From Alphaproteobacteria bacterium (GTDB lineage Bacteria; Pseudomonadota; Alphaproteobacteria; JAQWUY01), in the NCBI GenBank assembly GCA_029250225.1, contig JAQWUY010000031.1:23705-87704 (forward strand): a DNA stretch of 64,000 nucleotides. The letters are read 5' to 3'. The notes under the pieces are model-generated. The model ran no database searches. It was not told where the DNA came from and saw nothing but the letters and a program-made list of their open reading frames with translations. The position numbers and the translations under genes are program-made. This document shows positions 1 to 8,480 of the stretch, one piece after another. Each line of letters starts with the position of its first letter. The first letter of the stretch is position 1.

Positions 1-1759
1 ATATATCGTTACAGATGAAGTTCCAGAACTTGCACAATATCGTGAACAGGGTAATAAAGAATTACCTGTGTTAAGAGAATCTGATGCTCAGTATTATTTA
101 CGCGAAGAGCGTCGAGGTTATATATTGGGTCCATATGAAAAAGGCGCTCCGGCAAGGTTTGAAGATGGTGTTCCTGAAACATTTGGAAAAGAATTGTTTC
201 CAGGTGATTTGGAAAGACTTATGCCACATGTAGAAGCAGCGATGAAGCGAGTTCCATCTTTTAGTTCTGCTGGTGTAAAAGATATCATTAACGGGCCTAT
301 TGCATATACACCAGATGGAAATCCGGTTGTTGGTGAAGCTTATGGGCTTAAAAATTTCTGGTTTGCCGAAGGTTTTAGTTTTGGTGTGACAGCCGCAGGT
401 GGGGTTGGGCATTATTTATCTGAATTAATTACCCAAGGTGACACAGATTTAGATTTTAATCCAATTTCTCCTTTAAGATTTGGTGACTTTGCAGGCAGAA
501 ATTATTCTATTGTTAAAAATGAAGAATGTTATGATCATGTATTTATAACACATTTCGAAGATGAAGAGCGTCCGGCAGGCCGTCCATTAAAAACAACACC
601 TGTTTATGATAAGTTAAAAATGATGGGTGCTTGTTTTGGTGCTAGATATGGTTGGGAAAGACCTAATTGGTTTGCACCTAAGGGGGTAGAGCCGAAAGAT
701 ATTAATTCATTCAGACGAACAAATTATCGTCCATATGTTGCCCAAGAATGCTTAGCAATGCGCGATTCCGCGGGTTTAATGGATTTATCCGGATTTACAA
801 AATTTGAAATTACGGGTGATAAGTCTCACGAATGGCTAGATAGTGTTGTTGCAAGTAGGGTTCCAACCAAGAACGGTCGTTCATCGCTTGCTTATATTCT
901 TGATAAAACAGGTGGTGTAAAGCACGAATGGACTATTACTAAAATATCAGACAATCATTATTATATTGTTTCTGGTGCTGGAATGGAAAGAATTGATGAG
1001 GATTTTATCAAAAGGAATATTCCAACTGATGGTTCTGCAACATATAGAAATGTCACAACACAATACGGGGTATTTGTCTTGGCGGGGCCGAATTCAAGGA
1101 AAATACTTGAAAAAGTAACTAATACTGATGTTTCTAATGATGCGTTTAAATGGCTTACTCAACAAACTATTGAAGTTGGATATGCTCCTGATGTAAGGGC
1201 AATGCGTGTAAACTTTATTGGTGAATTAGGTTGGGAATTGCATCACCCGATAGAATATCAAAATCATATTTTTGACAAGATTTGGGAAGCTGGACAAGAA
1301 TTTGATTTGAGATTAGTTGGGATTCGTGCTATGGAGTCTATGCGTATTGAAAAATCATATAGAATGCCAGGACACGAATTAACTCGTGAATATTCTGCAT
1401 TGGAAGCAGGCTTGGATCGTTTTATTGATATGAATAAAGATTTTGTTGGTAAAAAAGCATTGCAAAAACAACAGACAGAAGGTTTAAAAAAGAAATTAGT
1501 TCAAATGGAAGTGTTTGGATTACAAGATCGAGATACAGGCCCTAATGAACCTATATTTGATGGTGAAAAATTAGTAGGGCGTGCCGCATCAGGTGCTTAT
1601 GGACACAGAACTGATAGAGCATTTTCAATGTGTTATTTAGAATCTAAATATGTTAGTATAGGCACAGAATTAGAAATCGAAATACTGGGAGATAAATTTA
1701 AAGCAATAGTTGTTGAAGAAAGTCCGTATGACACTAAAAACGAAAGGCTGAGAGGATAA
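1..1759 (+). CDS. Dimethylglycine/sarcosine dehydrogenase family protein, 3' part
   Basis: The reading frame is open to the left edge (frame 2), so the 5' end with the FAD-binding Rossmann motif lies outside. About 586 residues remain of a family usually near 800. The start of the visible part is the end of the DAO-type FAD domain (NGPIAYTPDGNPVVGEA, then FAEGFSFGVTAAGGVGHYLS). A linker follows, then a GcvT-like folate-binding aminomethyltransferase domain (AMRDSAGLMDLSGFTKFEI, GELGWELH). This architecture is that of dimethylglycine and sarcosine dehydrogenases, which demethylate N-methylglycines, pass the methyl carbon to tetrahydrofolate and reduce electron-transfer flavoprotein. etfB begins 7 bases downstream, which supports an ETF-linked enzyme. 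Dimethylglycine versus sarcosine cannot be separated from this fragment. Confidence 0.88.
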   Translation, partial: YIVTDEVPELAQYREQGNKELPVLRESDAQYYLREERRGYILGPYEKGAPARFEDGVPETFGKELFPGDLERLMPHVEAAMKRVPSFSSAGVKDIINGPIAYTPDGNPVVGEAYGLKNFWFAEGFSFGVTAAGGVGHYLSELITQGDTDLDFNPISPLRFGDFAGRNYSIVKNEECYDHVFITHFEDEERPAGRPLKTTPVYDKLKMMGACFGARYGWERPNWFAPKGVEPKDINSFRRTNYRPYVAQECLAMRDSAGLMDLSGFTKFEITGDKSHEWLDSVVASRVPTKNGRSSLAYILDKTGGVKHEWTITKISDNHYYIVSGAGMERIDEDFIKRNIPTDGSATYRNVTTQYGVFVLAGPNSRKILEKVTNTDVSNDAFKWLTQQTIEVGYAPDVRAMRVNFIGELGWELHHPIEYQNHIFDKIWEAGQEFDLRLVGIRAMESMRIEKSYRMPGHELTREYSALEAGLDRFIDMNKDFVGKKALQKQQTEGLKKKLVQMEVFGLQDRDTGPNEPIFDGEKLVGRAASGAYGHRTDRAFSMCYLESKYVSIGTELEIEILGDKFKAIVVEESPYDTKNERLRG

Positions 1760-1766
1760 GAGTATT

Positions 1767-2516
1767 ATGAGAGTAATTGTGCCGATTAAAAAAGTTATTG
1801 ATTCGAATATGCAAATTCGTATTAAGGCTGATAAAACAGGCATAGAAGATTCAGGTGTAAAAATGGCTATGAATCCATTTTGTGAAATTGCACTAGAAGA
1901 AGCTATTAGATTAAAAGAAGCAGGTAAAGCAACAGAAGTTGTCGCTGTTTGTGTTGGCAATCAAAAAAGTGAAGATGTTTTGAGGTCGGCCTTTGCGATG
2001 GGTGCTGATCGTTGTATTTTAATTGTTACAGAAAATAAAATTGAACCTATTGATGTAGCAAAAACTATTGCAACAGTTGCAAGGCACGAAACACCAGGTT
2101 TGATAATAACAGGAAAACAAACCATTGATGATGATAATAATCAAACTGGACAAATGATTTCAGCATTGCTTGGGTGGCCACAAATTACTTTTGCTTCGGA
2201 AATTTCATTAGAAAATGATAAAATAATATCTAGGCGAGAAATTGATGGCGGTGCGCAGAAAGTCGAATCTAAGTTACCCGCTGTAATTACTGCTGATTTA
2301 AGGCTTAATGAGCCGAGGTATGCATCATTGCCTAATATAATGAAAGCTAAGAAAAGAACTATTGAATCTGCTACCATAGAACAAATGGGCATAGAAACTA
2401 AATCTCGTATCAAGATTATAAATATAGAAGAGCCTCCACAACGCAAAGCTGGTGTCAAGGTTAGCGATGTAAAAGAATTGATTGAGAAATTAAAAAATGA
2501 AGCGAAGGTGATATAA
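1767..2516 (+). CDS. etfB: Electron transfer flavoprotein beta subunit
   Basis: A 249-residue protein of the usual EtfB length. It opens MRVIVPIKKVIDSNMQIRI and contains MNPFCEIALEEAIRLKE and the AMP-binding loop region GKQTIDDDNNQTGQM. With EtfA it forms the soluble heterodimer that carries electrons from flavin dehydrogenases to ETF:ubiquinone oxidoreductase. It starts 7 bases after the dehydrogenase stop and shares one base (TAATG) with etfA. Co-transcription with the demethylating dehydrogenase suggests that this enzyme is a principal donor. It resembles the canonical group I EtfB rather than a FixA-type bifurcating one; this is a judgement from sequence resemblance only. Confidence 0.95.
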   Translation: MRVIVPIKKVIDSNMQIRIKADKTGIEDSGVKMAMNPFCEIALEEAIRLKEAGKATEVVAVCVGNQKSEDVLRSAFAMGADRCILIVTENKIEPIDVAKTIATVARHETPGLIITGKQTIDDDNNQTGQMISALLGWPQITFASEISLENDKIISRREIDGGAQKVESKLPAVITADLRLNEPRYASLPNIMKAKKRTIESATIEQMGIETKSRIKIINIEEPPQRKAGVKVSDVKELIEKLKNEAKVI

Positions 2517-3439
2517 TGAGTGTATTAGTAATTGCTGAATATTGTTCAGAAGGATTAAAATCTGCTACATTAAATGCTATTAGTGCTGGTTTACAGTTAG
2601 GTAAAGTTGACGTTCTAGTTGTCGGTTATGATGTTAAATCAGTTGCACAAGAAGTATCAAAAGCACAAGGTATAGAAAAAGTTATATTAGTTGATGATAA
2701 AATTTATGAAGGCGGTGTAGCAGAAAATATTTCGTTGTTGGTTGCTGATATGGCTGATGATTATACTCATATTTTAGCACCTGCGACAACTATTGGTAAG
2801 AGTGTTATACCAAGAATAGCAGTATTAAAAGATTGTCAGGCTATTTCTGAGATTACTGAAATAATATCTGAAAAATCGTTTAAAAGGCCTATTTATGCCG
2901 GTAATGCTATTATAACTATTGAAACAAGTGATGAAAAAGTGTTTGCTACAATCCGTAGCACTGCTTTTGAAGCTGTTGAATTATCTTCATCTAGTAGTAT
3001 AGAGGAAAAGCCGGCGGGCACTGATACTGCTTTAACAAAATTCATTTCTTCTGAATTGGTTAAATCAGATCGTCCGGAATTAACATCTGCTAAAACAATT
3101 ATATCTGGTGGGCGTGCAATTAGTAGTGCTGAAAGTTTCGCTTTAATTGGTAAAATTGCTGATAAGTTAGGTGGGGCTGTTGGTGCATCTAGGGCTGCTG
3201 TTGATTCAGGTTTTGCATCTAATGATTGCCAAGTTGGACAAACGGGTAAAGTAGTTGCTCCTGATTTATACATAGCTGTTGGTATATCTGGTGCTATTCA
3301 ACATTTAGCTGGTATGAAAGATTCAAAAATAATTGTTGCTATTAATAATGATAAAGATGCTCCGATCTTTCAAGTTGCTGATTACGCTTTAGAGCAAGAT
3401 TTGTTTGAAGTATTACCTGAATTAGAACAATCTTTATAG
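2516..3439 (+). CDS. etfA: Electron transfer flavoprotein alpha subunit
   Basis: A 307-residue protein, normal for EtfA. The C-terminal FAD-binding domain is intact: SGGRAISSAESFALI, LGGAVGASRAAVDSGF, QVGQTGKVVAPDLYIAVGIS and GAIQHLAGMKDSKIIVAINN are all hallmarks. It binds FAD and pairs with EtfB. The start codon overlaps the etfB stop by one base, a strong sign of translational coupling. Expected location is the cytoplasm, with electrons passed on to membrane ETF:quinone oxidoreductase, which is not in this window. Confidence 0.95.
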   Translation: MSVLVIAEYCSEGLKSATLNAISAGLQLGKVDVLVVGYDVKSVAQEVSKAQGIEKVILVDDKIYEGGVAENISLLVADMADDYTHILAPATTIGKSVIPRIAVLKDCQAISEITEIISEKSFKRPIYAGNAIITIETSDEKVFATIRSTAFEAVELSSSSSIEEKPAGTDTALTKFISSELVKSDRPELTSAKTIISGGRAISSAESFALIGKIADKLGGAVGASRAAVDSGFASNDCQVGQTGKVVAPDLYIAVGISGAIQHLAGMKDSKIIVAINNDKDAPIFQVADYALEQDLFEVLPELEQSL

Positions 3440-3446
3440 TATTTGT

Positions 3447-4097
3447 ATGAAACTTTTTGTATATGAACATTGTCCTTATTGTATTCGTCCCAGAGTTGTT
3501 TTGGGATACAAGAATATAGGCTGTGATATTGAATATTTATTAGATAATGATATAGACGGCCATATGGAAAAAATAGGGGCTAAACAAGTTCCAATCTTGC
3601 AAAAAGAAGATAAATCTTATATGACAGAAAGCCTTGATATCGTAGATTATCTTGATAATTTAAATGCTAACCCTATATTTACAAAAACAAATGGACGAAA
3701 TGATATTGAGAAAATATTTTCTGAAATGAGTAGTGAGTACAGAACATTAATTTTTTCGTATGTACAATGTGCTAGTTTAGGTGAATTTGCAACTGATGAG
3801 GCAAGGCAATACTTTATTAAGCGTTATTTAAAGCATATTAACCTTGATAATGTGAATGAGGCGATTGAGTTACGAGAAAAACACAAAGAAAAAGTCGAAA
3901 ATACATTAAAAAAATTAGAAAAGTGTATTTATTCTAAAAAACATATTTCTGATTGTGGTTTATCTATGGATGATGTTATTTATTTTGCAAATTTACAAAG
4001 AATGTTAATTGTTCCAGATTTGAATATACCTTTAAAGATATCTGAATATATGGAGTATCAATTATCGAAAAATAATTGTAATATAAAATATATATAA
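3447..4097 (+). CDS. grxB: Glutaredoxin 2
   Basis: A 216-residue protein that matches Escherichia coli Grx2 in length and layout. The N-terminal thioredoxin fold has the redox motif CPYC at residues 9-12, the cis-proline segment KQVPILQK near 47-54, and YMTESLDIVDYLD near 60-72. The C-terminal half is the all-helical GST-like domain. Grx2 reduces disulfides with glutathione and has only weak activity on ribonucleotide reductase. It begins 7 bases after etfA, so it probably belongs to the same transcript. Grx2 is best known from gammaproteobacteria, so its presence here may reflect transfer; that is inference. Confidence 0.9.
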   Translation: MKLFVYEHCPYCIRPRVVLGYKNIGCDIEYLLDNDIDGHMEKIGAKQVPILQKEDKSYMTESLDIVDYLDNLNANPIFTKTNGRNDIEKIFSEMSSEYRTLIFSYVQCASLGEFATDEARQYFIKRYLKHINLDNVNEAIELREKHKEKVENTLKKLEKCIYSKKHISDCGLSMDDVIYFANLQRMLIVPDLNIPLKISEYMEYQLSKNNCNIKYI

Positions 4098-4120
4098 TTT
4101 TTGGAAATTGCGAGGCAGTT

Positions 4121-5089
4121 GTGTTTAACATAAAACCGATCGTTAAAGAATTTGAATTAAATGGTGATTTTAATATATCCAGATATTCTAGATCTAGGAT
4201 AAATGTAATACATATTGAAATCAGCAAAGATAACATTACAGGCAAAGGCGAGACAGTTCCTTATAAATACATAGGTGAAGAGATATGTGATTTAATATCA
4301 CAAATTAATTTTAACAATATTGATTTAGATTTTGATGTTATTGACAACCTAGAAATATCTCAGTCATTAAAAAATGGATTTGTTTCTGCTTATTTAGATT
4401 GGCTAGCAAAGTCTCAGAATAAAAATGTTTGGGATATATTAAATATTGATAAACCAGATAATATACTAACAGCATACACTTTATCATTAGATAGTGTTGA
4501 TAATATGGTTAAACAAGCTTGTAAAAACAAAGACAAACCATTGTTAAAGTTGAAATTGGGTGATGATAATGACATTCAAAGGATAAATGCAATAAGACAA
4601 AATTGCACAGATAATCGCATTATTGTTGATGCTAATGAGGGATGGAATAATAATAATATTATTAAATTGTTAGATTGCTGTGATTACAATAATGTTGAAA
4701 TGGTGGAACAACCTCTACCAAAAGGAAAAGACAATATTTTAAAAGATATAAACTCTTCTATATGTATTTGTGCTGATGAAAGTTTTTACGATATTAATGA
4801 TATTCAAGACTTGATAGGTAAATATGATGCTGTAAATATAAAGCTTGATAAAACAGGCGGTTTAATTAATGCTTTAAAAGCTTTTGATATTGCAAAGCAG
4901 AATAATTTAAAGGTTGTAGTGGGTTGTATGATGGGTTCATCACTTGCTATGGCTCCTGCAACTCTTGTTGCTCAAAATGCCGACTGGGTTGATTTAGACG
5001 GTTCTTTATGGGTAAAAGAAACTTCGGAAAAACTAGTTATTAAAAACGGTTCATATATTCAAACACCAGAATCTAGGTTATGGGGTTAA
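4121..5089 (+). CDS. L-Ala-D/L-Glu epimerase-like dipeptide epimerase (enolase superfamily)
   Basis: A 322-residue protein with a GTG start preceded by GAGG. The enolase-superfamily acid/base and metal residues are all visible: LLKLKLG (KxK, near 147), IIVDANEGW (metal Asp, near 168), MVEQPLPKG (metal Glu, near 194), CADES (metal Asp, near 219) and VNIKLDKTGGL (second catalytic Lys, near 241). This arrangement is that of muconate-lactonizing-type enzymes, with the closest resemblance to YcjG dipeptide epimerases that recycle murein peptides. The substrate is inferred. It is last in the etf run and ends in a 4-base convergent overlap with the DUF3108 gene on the other strand. Confidence 0.85.
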   Translation: MFNIKPIVKEFELNGDFNISRYSRSRINVIHIEISKDNITGKGETVPYKYIGEEICDLISQINFNNIDLDFDVIDNLEISQSLKNGFVSAYLDWLAKSQNKNVWDILNIDKPDNILTAYTLSLDSVDNMVKQACKNKDKPLLKLKLGDDNDIQRINAIRQNCTDNRIIVDANEGWNNNNIIKLLDCCDYNNVEMVEQPLPKGKDNILKDINSSICICADESFYDINDIQDLIGKYDAVNIKLDKTGGLINALKAFDIAKQNNLKVVVGCMMGSSLAMAPATLVAQNADWVDLDGSLWVKETSEKLVIKNGSYIQTPESRLWG

Positions 5090-5979
5090 TTATTTTTTAA
5101 TAATTTACTAGGAACAAGTTTTAATTTATCTATAGTTTCTTGTGGAAAACTTGCTTGGTCATTCCATTGATTGACACGATAAACTTTATCTTTATATTTT
5201 ACAAATTGTAAATTTAGTCGGAATGCCCCAAATCTTTTTTCAGTTGCTTCAATACTTACAGGTATATAAAATGGAATGCCTGATAACTTCATAAAATGAA
5301 AAATAGGGTTTGTTGATTTATGTTCTTCGCCTTTGTTTAAATCGTTGTATGCTGATATATTGTCCTGTTTATCAAGTCGTTTGAATTTTACCATACAAGA
5401 TATTGCTTTTCCTGATGCTAAGTTATAACTATCTGCTTCTAAAACTTTACTGGTAGTAGAGCTAGAATTTACTTCGTACATATAGTGATTTGTAACCACT
5501 ACAACATTTATATTACATTTTTTGTAAAACTTTATTTGTTGCATTAAAGTTAGAATACTTGAAATTGGGTCATTTGCTTTTAAGAATGGGTTTCCAGGTA
5601 AACTTGCAATTTTCACTTCTTCTGGGTTAGGATATTTTATTATTGTATTTTTATCTTTGTGGTGTTTTAGTATTGTATGAGTATCACCAAAATTAGAAAT
5701 ACTAGAACTTATTTGTTCGCTAAATTGTACTTTATCTTTAATTATTTTTCCTTTTGATTCTGTTATAAAACTAAAATCAGTGAAAAATTTTGTAAATCCT
5801 TGTGAAAATATCAATGCTTTGAATGAGTATTCATTTTGTTCATTAATGTTTAATTCAGCTTTCGCATCAGCCACATTCATTCCACCAACATACATACCAT
5901 ATCCAAAAGATATTTCATCATCAGCAAACGATTTTGTGCATAATAATATATATATAATAAATACAAGAATTTTTTTCAT
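5086..5979 (-). CDS. DUF3108 family exported protein
   Basis: The chosen ATG at 5979 gives a 297-residue protein beginning with a signal peptide (MKKILVFIIYILLCTKSFA, cleavage predicted before DDE). The frame could be extended 19 codons upstream, but that would place residues before the signal peptide and overlap rlmB. The mature part is beta-rich, with YGMYVGGMNVADAKAEL near its start and GIPFYIPVSIEATEKRFGAFRLNLQ near its end, as in DUF3108 proteins. Members are periplasmic or outer-membrane-associated proteins of unknown function in alphaproteobacteria. It starts 4 bases after the rlmB stop, so the two are probably co-transcribed. Confidence 0.75.
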   Translation of the reverse strand: MKKILVFIIYILLCTKSFADDEISFGYGMYVGGMNVADAKAELNINEQNEYSFKALIFSQGFTKFFTDFSFITESKGKIIKDKVQFSEQISSSISNFGDTHTILKHHKDKNTIIKYPNPEEVKIASLPGNPFLKANDPISSILTLMQQIKFYKKCNINVVVVTNHYMYEVNSSSTTSKVLEADSYNLASGKAISCMVKFKRLDKQDNISAYNDLNKGEEHKSTNPIFHFMKLSGIPFYIPVSIEATEKRFGAFRLNLQFVKYKDKVYRVNQWNDQASFPQETIDKLKLVPSKLLKNN

Positions 5980-5983
5980 AACA

Positions 5984-6748
5984 TCAAATCTTTCTAGAAA
6001 TTTCAAATAATGCGATTGCTGCTGCGTTTGAAACATTTAAACTATCAACAATGTCATCACTATTCGGTGTTTCTATATAAACTATTTCATCACATGATTC
6101 TTTTGTCAAGCGACGCATTCCTTTTCCTTCTGCACCCATAATAATTACCGTCTTAGGGGATACTTTGTAATCACAAATATTTGTTTTGCTATCACCATCA
6201 AGTCCTACTGTCCAATAATTATTTTCCTTTAATATATCAATATTTCTTTTAAGGTTGGTTACCTTTATATAAGCTATTTTATCCAACGCACCTGATGCTG
6301 ATTTGGCAAGTATACCAGTTTCATCAGGGCTATTTTTATCTGTTGCTATTACCGCTTTTGCTCCGAATAGATGAGCGGAACGCATTATAGCTCCTATATT
6401 GTGTGGATCGGTTATTTGGTCAAGAATCACAATAATGGATTTGTCTTGCTTAACTATATCTTGTATTTGGGGTTGCTCTATTGGTTTTACTTTTGCAAGT
6501 ATACCTTGGTGTATAGCTCCTTTTTGACAATATTCTTCTGCAATTTTAATTAACTTTTTCTTGTCAATTATCTTTAAATCAATATCTTTTTGCGAAATAA
6601 TTTTTTTTACTTTGTAATCAAGGTTGTTAAACGATTCATCACAACATATTATTTCAAATATTTTTCTATTTTCATTTGTTATCGCTGATGTTACTGGGTG
6701 AAAACCATATAACCAGAAGCTATTTTGTTTTTGTTTTTTATCTTTCAT
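5984..6748 (-). CDS. rlmB: 23S rRNA (guanosine-2'-O)-methyltransferase, RlmB type
   Basis: A 254-residue SPOUT methyltransferase. The N-terminal substrate-binding domain starts FWLYGFHPVTSAI. The three SPOUT motifs follow: LDQITDPHNIGAIMRSAHLF, VIIMGAEGKGMRRL and DSLNVSNAAAIALFEI, which form the AdoMet-binding trefoil knot. The family methylates the 2'-hydroxyl of G2251 in the 23S peptidyl-transferase P loop. RlmB is favoured over TrmH because of the N-terminal domain and length, but the exact target is inferred. The next gene on its strand, 4 bases away, encodes the DUF3108 protein. Confidence 0.9.
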   Translation of the reverse strand: MKDKKQKQNSFWLYGFHPVTSAITNENRKIFEIICCDESFNNLDYKVKKIISQKDIDLKIIDKKKLIKIAEEYCQKGAIHQGILAKVKPIEQPQIQDIVKQDKSIIVILDQITDPHNIGAIMRSAHLFGAKAVIATDKNSPDETGILAKSASGALDKIAYIKVTNLKRNIDILKENNYWTVGLDGDSKTNICDYKVSPKTVIIMGAEGKGMRRLTKESCDEIVYIETPNSDDIVDSLNVSNAAAIALFEISRKI

Positions 6749-6813
6749 AAGTAAATATATATACCGATTATTAAAATTTTAAAATATTTTTTTTTAAAAA
6801 TGTAAAATATATA

Positions 6814-6842
6814 TTGACTATTTAAAAAATAAAAATTATAAC
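6814..6842 (+). promoter_or_regulatory. Sigma-70 promoter of tRNA-Tyr
   Basis: TTGACT at 6814-6819 and TATAAC at 6837-6842 are separated by exactly 17 bases, and the mature tRNA begins 11 bases later. This is a near-consensus housekeeping promoter. Seen by eye; the start site is not mapped. Confidence 0.7.
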
Positions 6843-6853
6843 TAACCCACTAA

Positions 6854-6938
6854 GGAGAGATGCCTGAGTGGTTAAAAGGGGCGGACTGTAAATCCGTTGG
6901 CTAAGCCTACGTTGGTTCAAATCCAACTCTCTCCACCA
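6854..6938 (+). tRNA. tRNA-Tyr (anticodon GTA)
   Basis: An 85-base class II tRNA. Acceptor GGAGAGA pairs with TCTCTCC, the discriminator is A and CCA is encoded. The anticodon loop is CTGTAAA, giving GTA. A long variable arm precedes the T arm, whose loop reads GTTCAAATC. Confidence 0.97.
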
Positions 6939-6942
6939 TATC

Positions 6943-6977
6943 AAACACCTAATCGTAAAGATTAGGTGTTTTTTTAT
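6943..6977 (+). terminator. Rho-independent terminator of tRNA-Tyr
   Basis: A 12-bp perfect stem, AAACACCTAATC with GATTAGGTGTTT, closes a 5-base loop and runs into a T tract. It lies 5 bases after the tRNA CCA. Confidence 0.9.
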
Positions 6978-6981
6978 GGAA

Positions 6982-7599
6982 TTAGAATTTATCTTTATAT
7001 TTTTTTATTATAAGAATTGGTATTGTTATTCCAAATACAGCACCTATAATAATATCGCTCAACCAGTGCGCCGATAAAACAACTCGTGATAAACTGCTTG
7101 ATATAGCAATTATTATAAATAAATACTTATATTTCGGGAAAAATGTACATAATATGACTGCAACAGTAAATGATGTTTGTGTGTGTCCAGAAGGCATTGA
7201 TGCATAATCATAAGAATTATTAAAATTAAACGGAATAAACTCATATTTTTCTTGGCTTAAATACATATGTGGACGACTTCTTCCAATAACAAATTTTGAT
7301 ATATATGTTATAATATTTGTACTTAACATTAATAAAAGAGAAAAATTAACTTTTCTTAATAAGTTTTTGTTTTTATTGATTAAATAAAAATATAATATTA
7401 ATAATATTAATATTGTGTAGTAATATTTTCCGTTACCTATATCTGTTATTATTTCTGCAATATATTTTACATTGTCAGTTATGTTGTTTTCTATGACAGT
7501 ATTTAATTGTATATCAATATAAAAATAACTGATTATTGCAAACAGTATTGATACTAAAATATAAGATATTAAAAAATTATTTGTTTTTTTTGTTTTCAC
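6982..7599 (-). CDS. PAP2-family membrane phosphatase
   Basis: With the GTG start at 7599 this is a 205-residue integral membrane protein with several hydrophobic segments. The three PAP2 phosphatase motifs are intact: KFVIGRSRP, SMPSGHTQTSF and SRVVLSAHWLSDIIIG, carrying the catalytic histidines. Members dephosphorylate undecaprenyl diphosphate, phosphatidate or phosphatidylglycerol phosphate; which one applies here cannot be told. A longer version from a TTG at 7695 is open but has no Shine-Dalgarno and adds an odd hydrophobic tail, so I prefer 7599. It stands alone between tRNA genes. Confidence 0.8.
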   Translation of the reverse strand: MKTKKTNNFLISYILVSILFAIISYFYIDIQLNTVIENNITDNVKYIAEIITDIGNGKYYYTILILLILYFYLINKNKNLLRKVNFSLLLMLSTNIITYISKFVIGRSRPHMYLSQEKYEFIPFNFNNSYDYASMPSGHTQTSFTVAVILCTFFPKYKYLFIIIAISSSLSRVVLSAHWLSDIIIGAVFGITIPILIIKKYKDKF

Positions 7600-7772
7600 G
7601 ACATTACAGCTCTTTTTTACTTTTAGAATTAATATAGCACAATATATTAATTTTATAACAAAACAATTAATAAAAATAAACTTTTTTACTTGCAAGATAT
7701 TTAAGTTGTGATATAAAAACGGACATACATTTATTAATTATTGATTAATAAAGATATGCACAAAAATAATTA

Positions 7773-7846
7773 GCGGGTGTAGCTCAAAGGTAGAGCCCCA
7801 GCCTTCCAAGCTGGTTGTGTGGGTTCGATTCCCATCACCCGCTCCA
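7773..7846 (+). tRNA. tRNA-Gly (anticodon TCC)
   Basis: A 74-base tRNA. Acceptor GCGGGTG pairs with CACCCGC, the discriminator is T and CCA is encoded. The anticodon stem CCAGC/GCTGG holds the loop CTTCCAA, giving TCC. I see no convincing promoter immediately upstream. Confidence 0.97.
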
Positions 7847-7891
7847 TTTTAAAGCATATTTTAATGACTTGTAATTAAATACACGAATTAT

Positions 7892-7920
7892 TTGAGTGTG
7901 ATACAAAAAATGTTTAATAA
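7892..7920 (+). promoter_or_regulatory. Sigma-70 promoter of tRNA-Trp
   Basis: TTGAGT at 7892-7897 and TAATAA at 7915-7920 have a 17-base spacer and lie 34 bases before the mature tRNA. A separate promoter fits with no tuf gene being present upstream to supply read-through. Confidence 0.5.
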
Positions 7921-7954
7921 ATAACAGGGGGCTTAGTTGCTCCTTGCCAATTAA

Positions 7955-8030
7955 AGGGGTATAGCTCAGTTGGTAGAGCGACGGTCTCCAAAACCGTAGG
8001 CCCAGGGTTCGAATCCTTGTGCCCCTGCCA
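7955..8030 (+). tRNA. tRNA-Trp (anticodon CCA)
   Basis: A 76-base tRNA. Acceptor AGGGGTA pairs with TGCCCCT (one G-T pair), the discriminator is G and CCA is encoded. The anticodon loop is CTCCAAA, giving CCA. It sits upstream of secE-nusG, its usual bacterial position, but without the tuf gene that normally precedes it. Confidence 0.97.
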
Positions 8031-8281
8031 TTTTAAAGGGATTTTTTGGGATTATTATCTGTGGTTTATAAAAAACCTTGATTTTAAAACTTTCAAATCC
8101 TTTTATTTTTTTATTAGTTAAATTTTTAATAAAAATAGTAGCTACTTATGTTGGTAAATGCTATTAATTTTTTATATCAACACAATAAAAAGTGTATTAT
8201 TTTTTACTTGCAATATATCAAAAACATTGCTAAACCTTATATATTCTAATAAATTTCAATAAATTGATGGTGGTATTAAAA

Positions 8282-8470
8282 ATGGCAAGAACAACGCCGG
8301 CACAGTTTGTGCGTCAAGTAAGAAATGAATGTAAAAAAATATCGTGGGCTAATCGTAAAGAGGTGGTTATGTCAACTGTTATGGTTTTTGTAATGGTTGC
8401 AATAATGGGCGTTTTCTTTTTACTAGTTGACCAAGTTATTTCGTGGTTAATTAAATTAATAGTAAGATAG
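8282..8470 (+). CDS. secE: Protein translocase subunit SecE
   Basis: A 62-residue single-span protein, typical of short bacterial SecE. The amphipathic N-terminal helix (FVRQVRNECKKISWANRKE) precedes one membrane segment (VMVFVMVAIMGVFFLLVDQV). SecE clamps SecY in the Sec translocon. The frame is open six codons upstream from a TTG at 8264, but homologues begin MARTTPAQF, which fixes the start at 8282; GGTGG lies about 8 bases before it. nusG follows after 10 bases. Confidence 0.92.
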   Translation: MARTTPAQFVRQVRNECKKISWANRKEVVMSTVMVFVMVAIMGVFFLLVDQVISWLIKLIVR

Positions 8471-8480
8471 AGGTATTATA

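Noticed and set aside
7600..7695. N-terminal extension of the PAP2 phosphatase from TTG 7695
   Set aside because: No ribosome site precedes it, and the GTG at 7599 leaves the membrane core and all motifs intact.
8264..8281. SecE extension from TTG 8264
   Set aside because: Family members begin at MARTTPAQF; the added six residues are not conserved.
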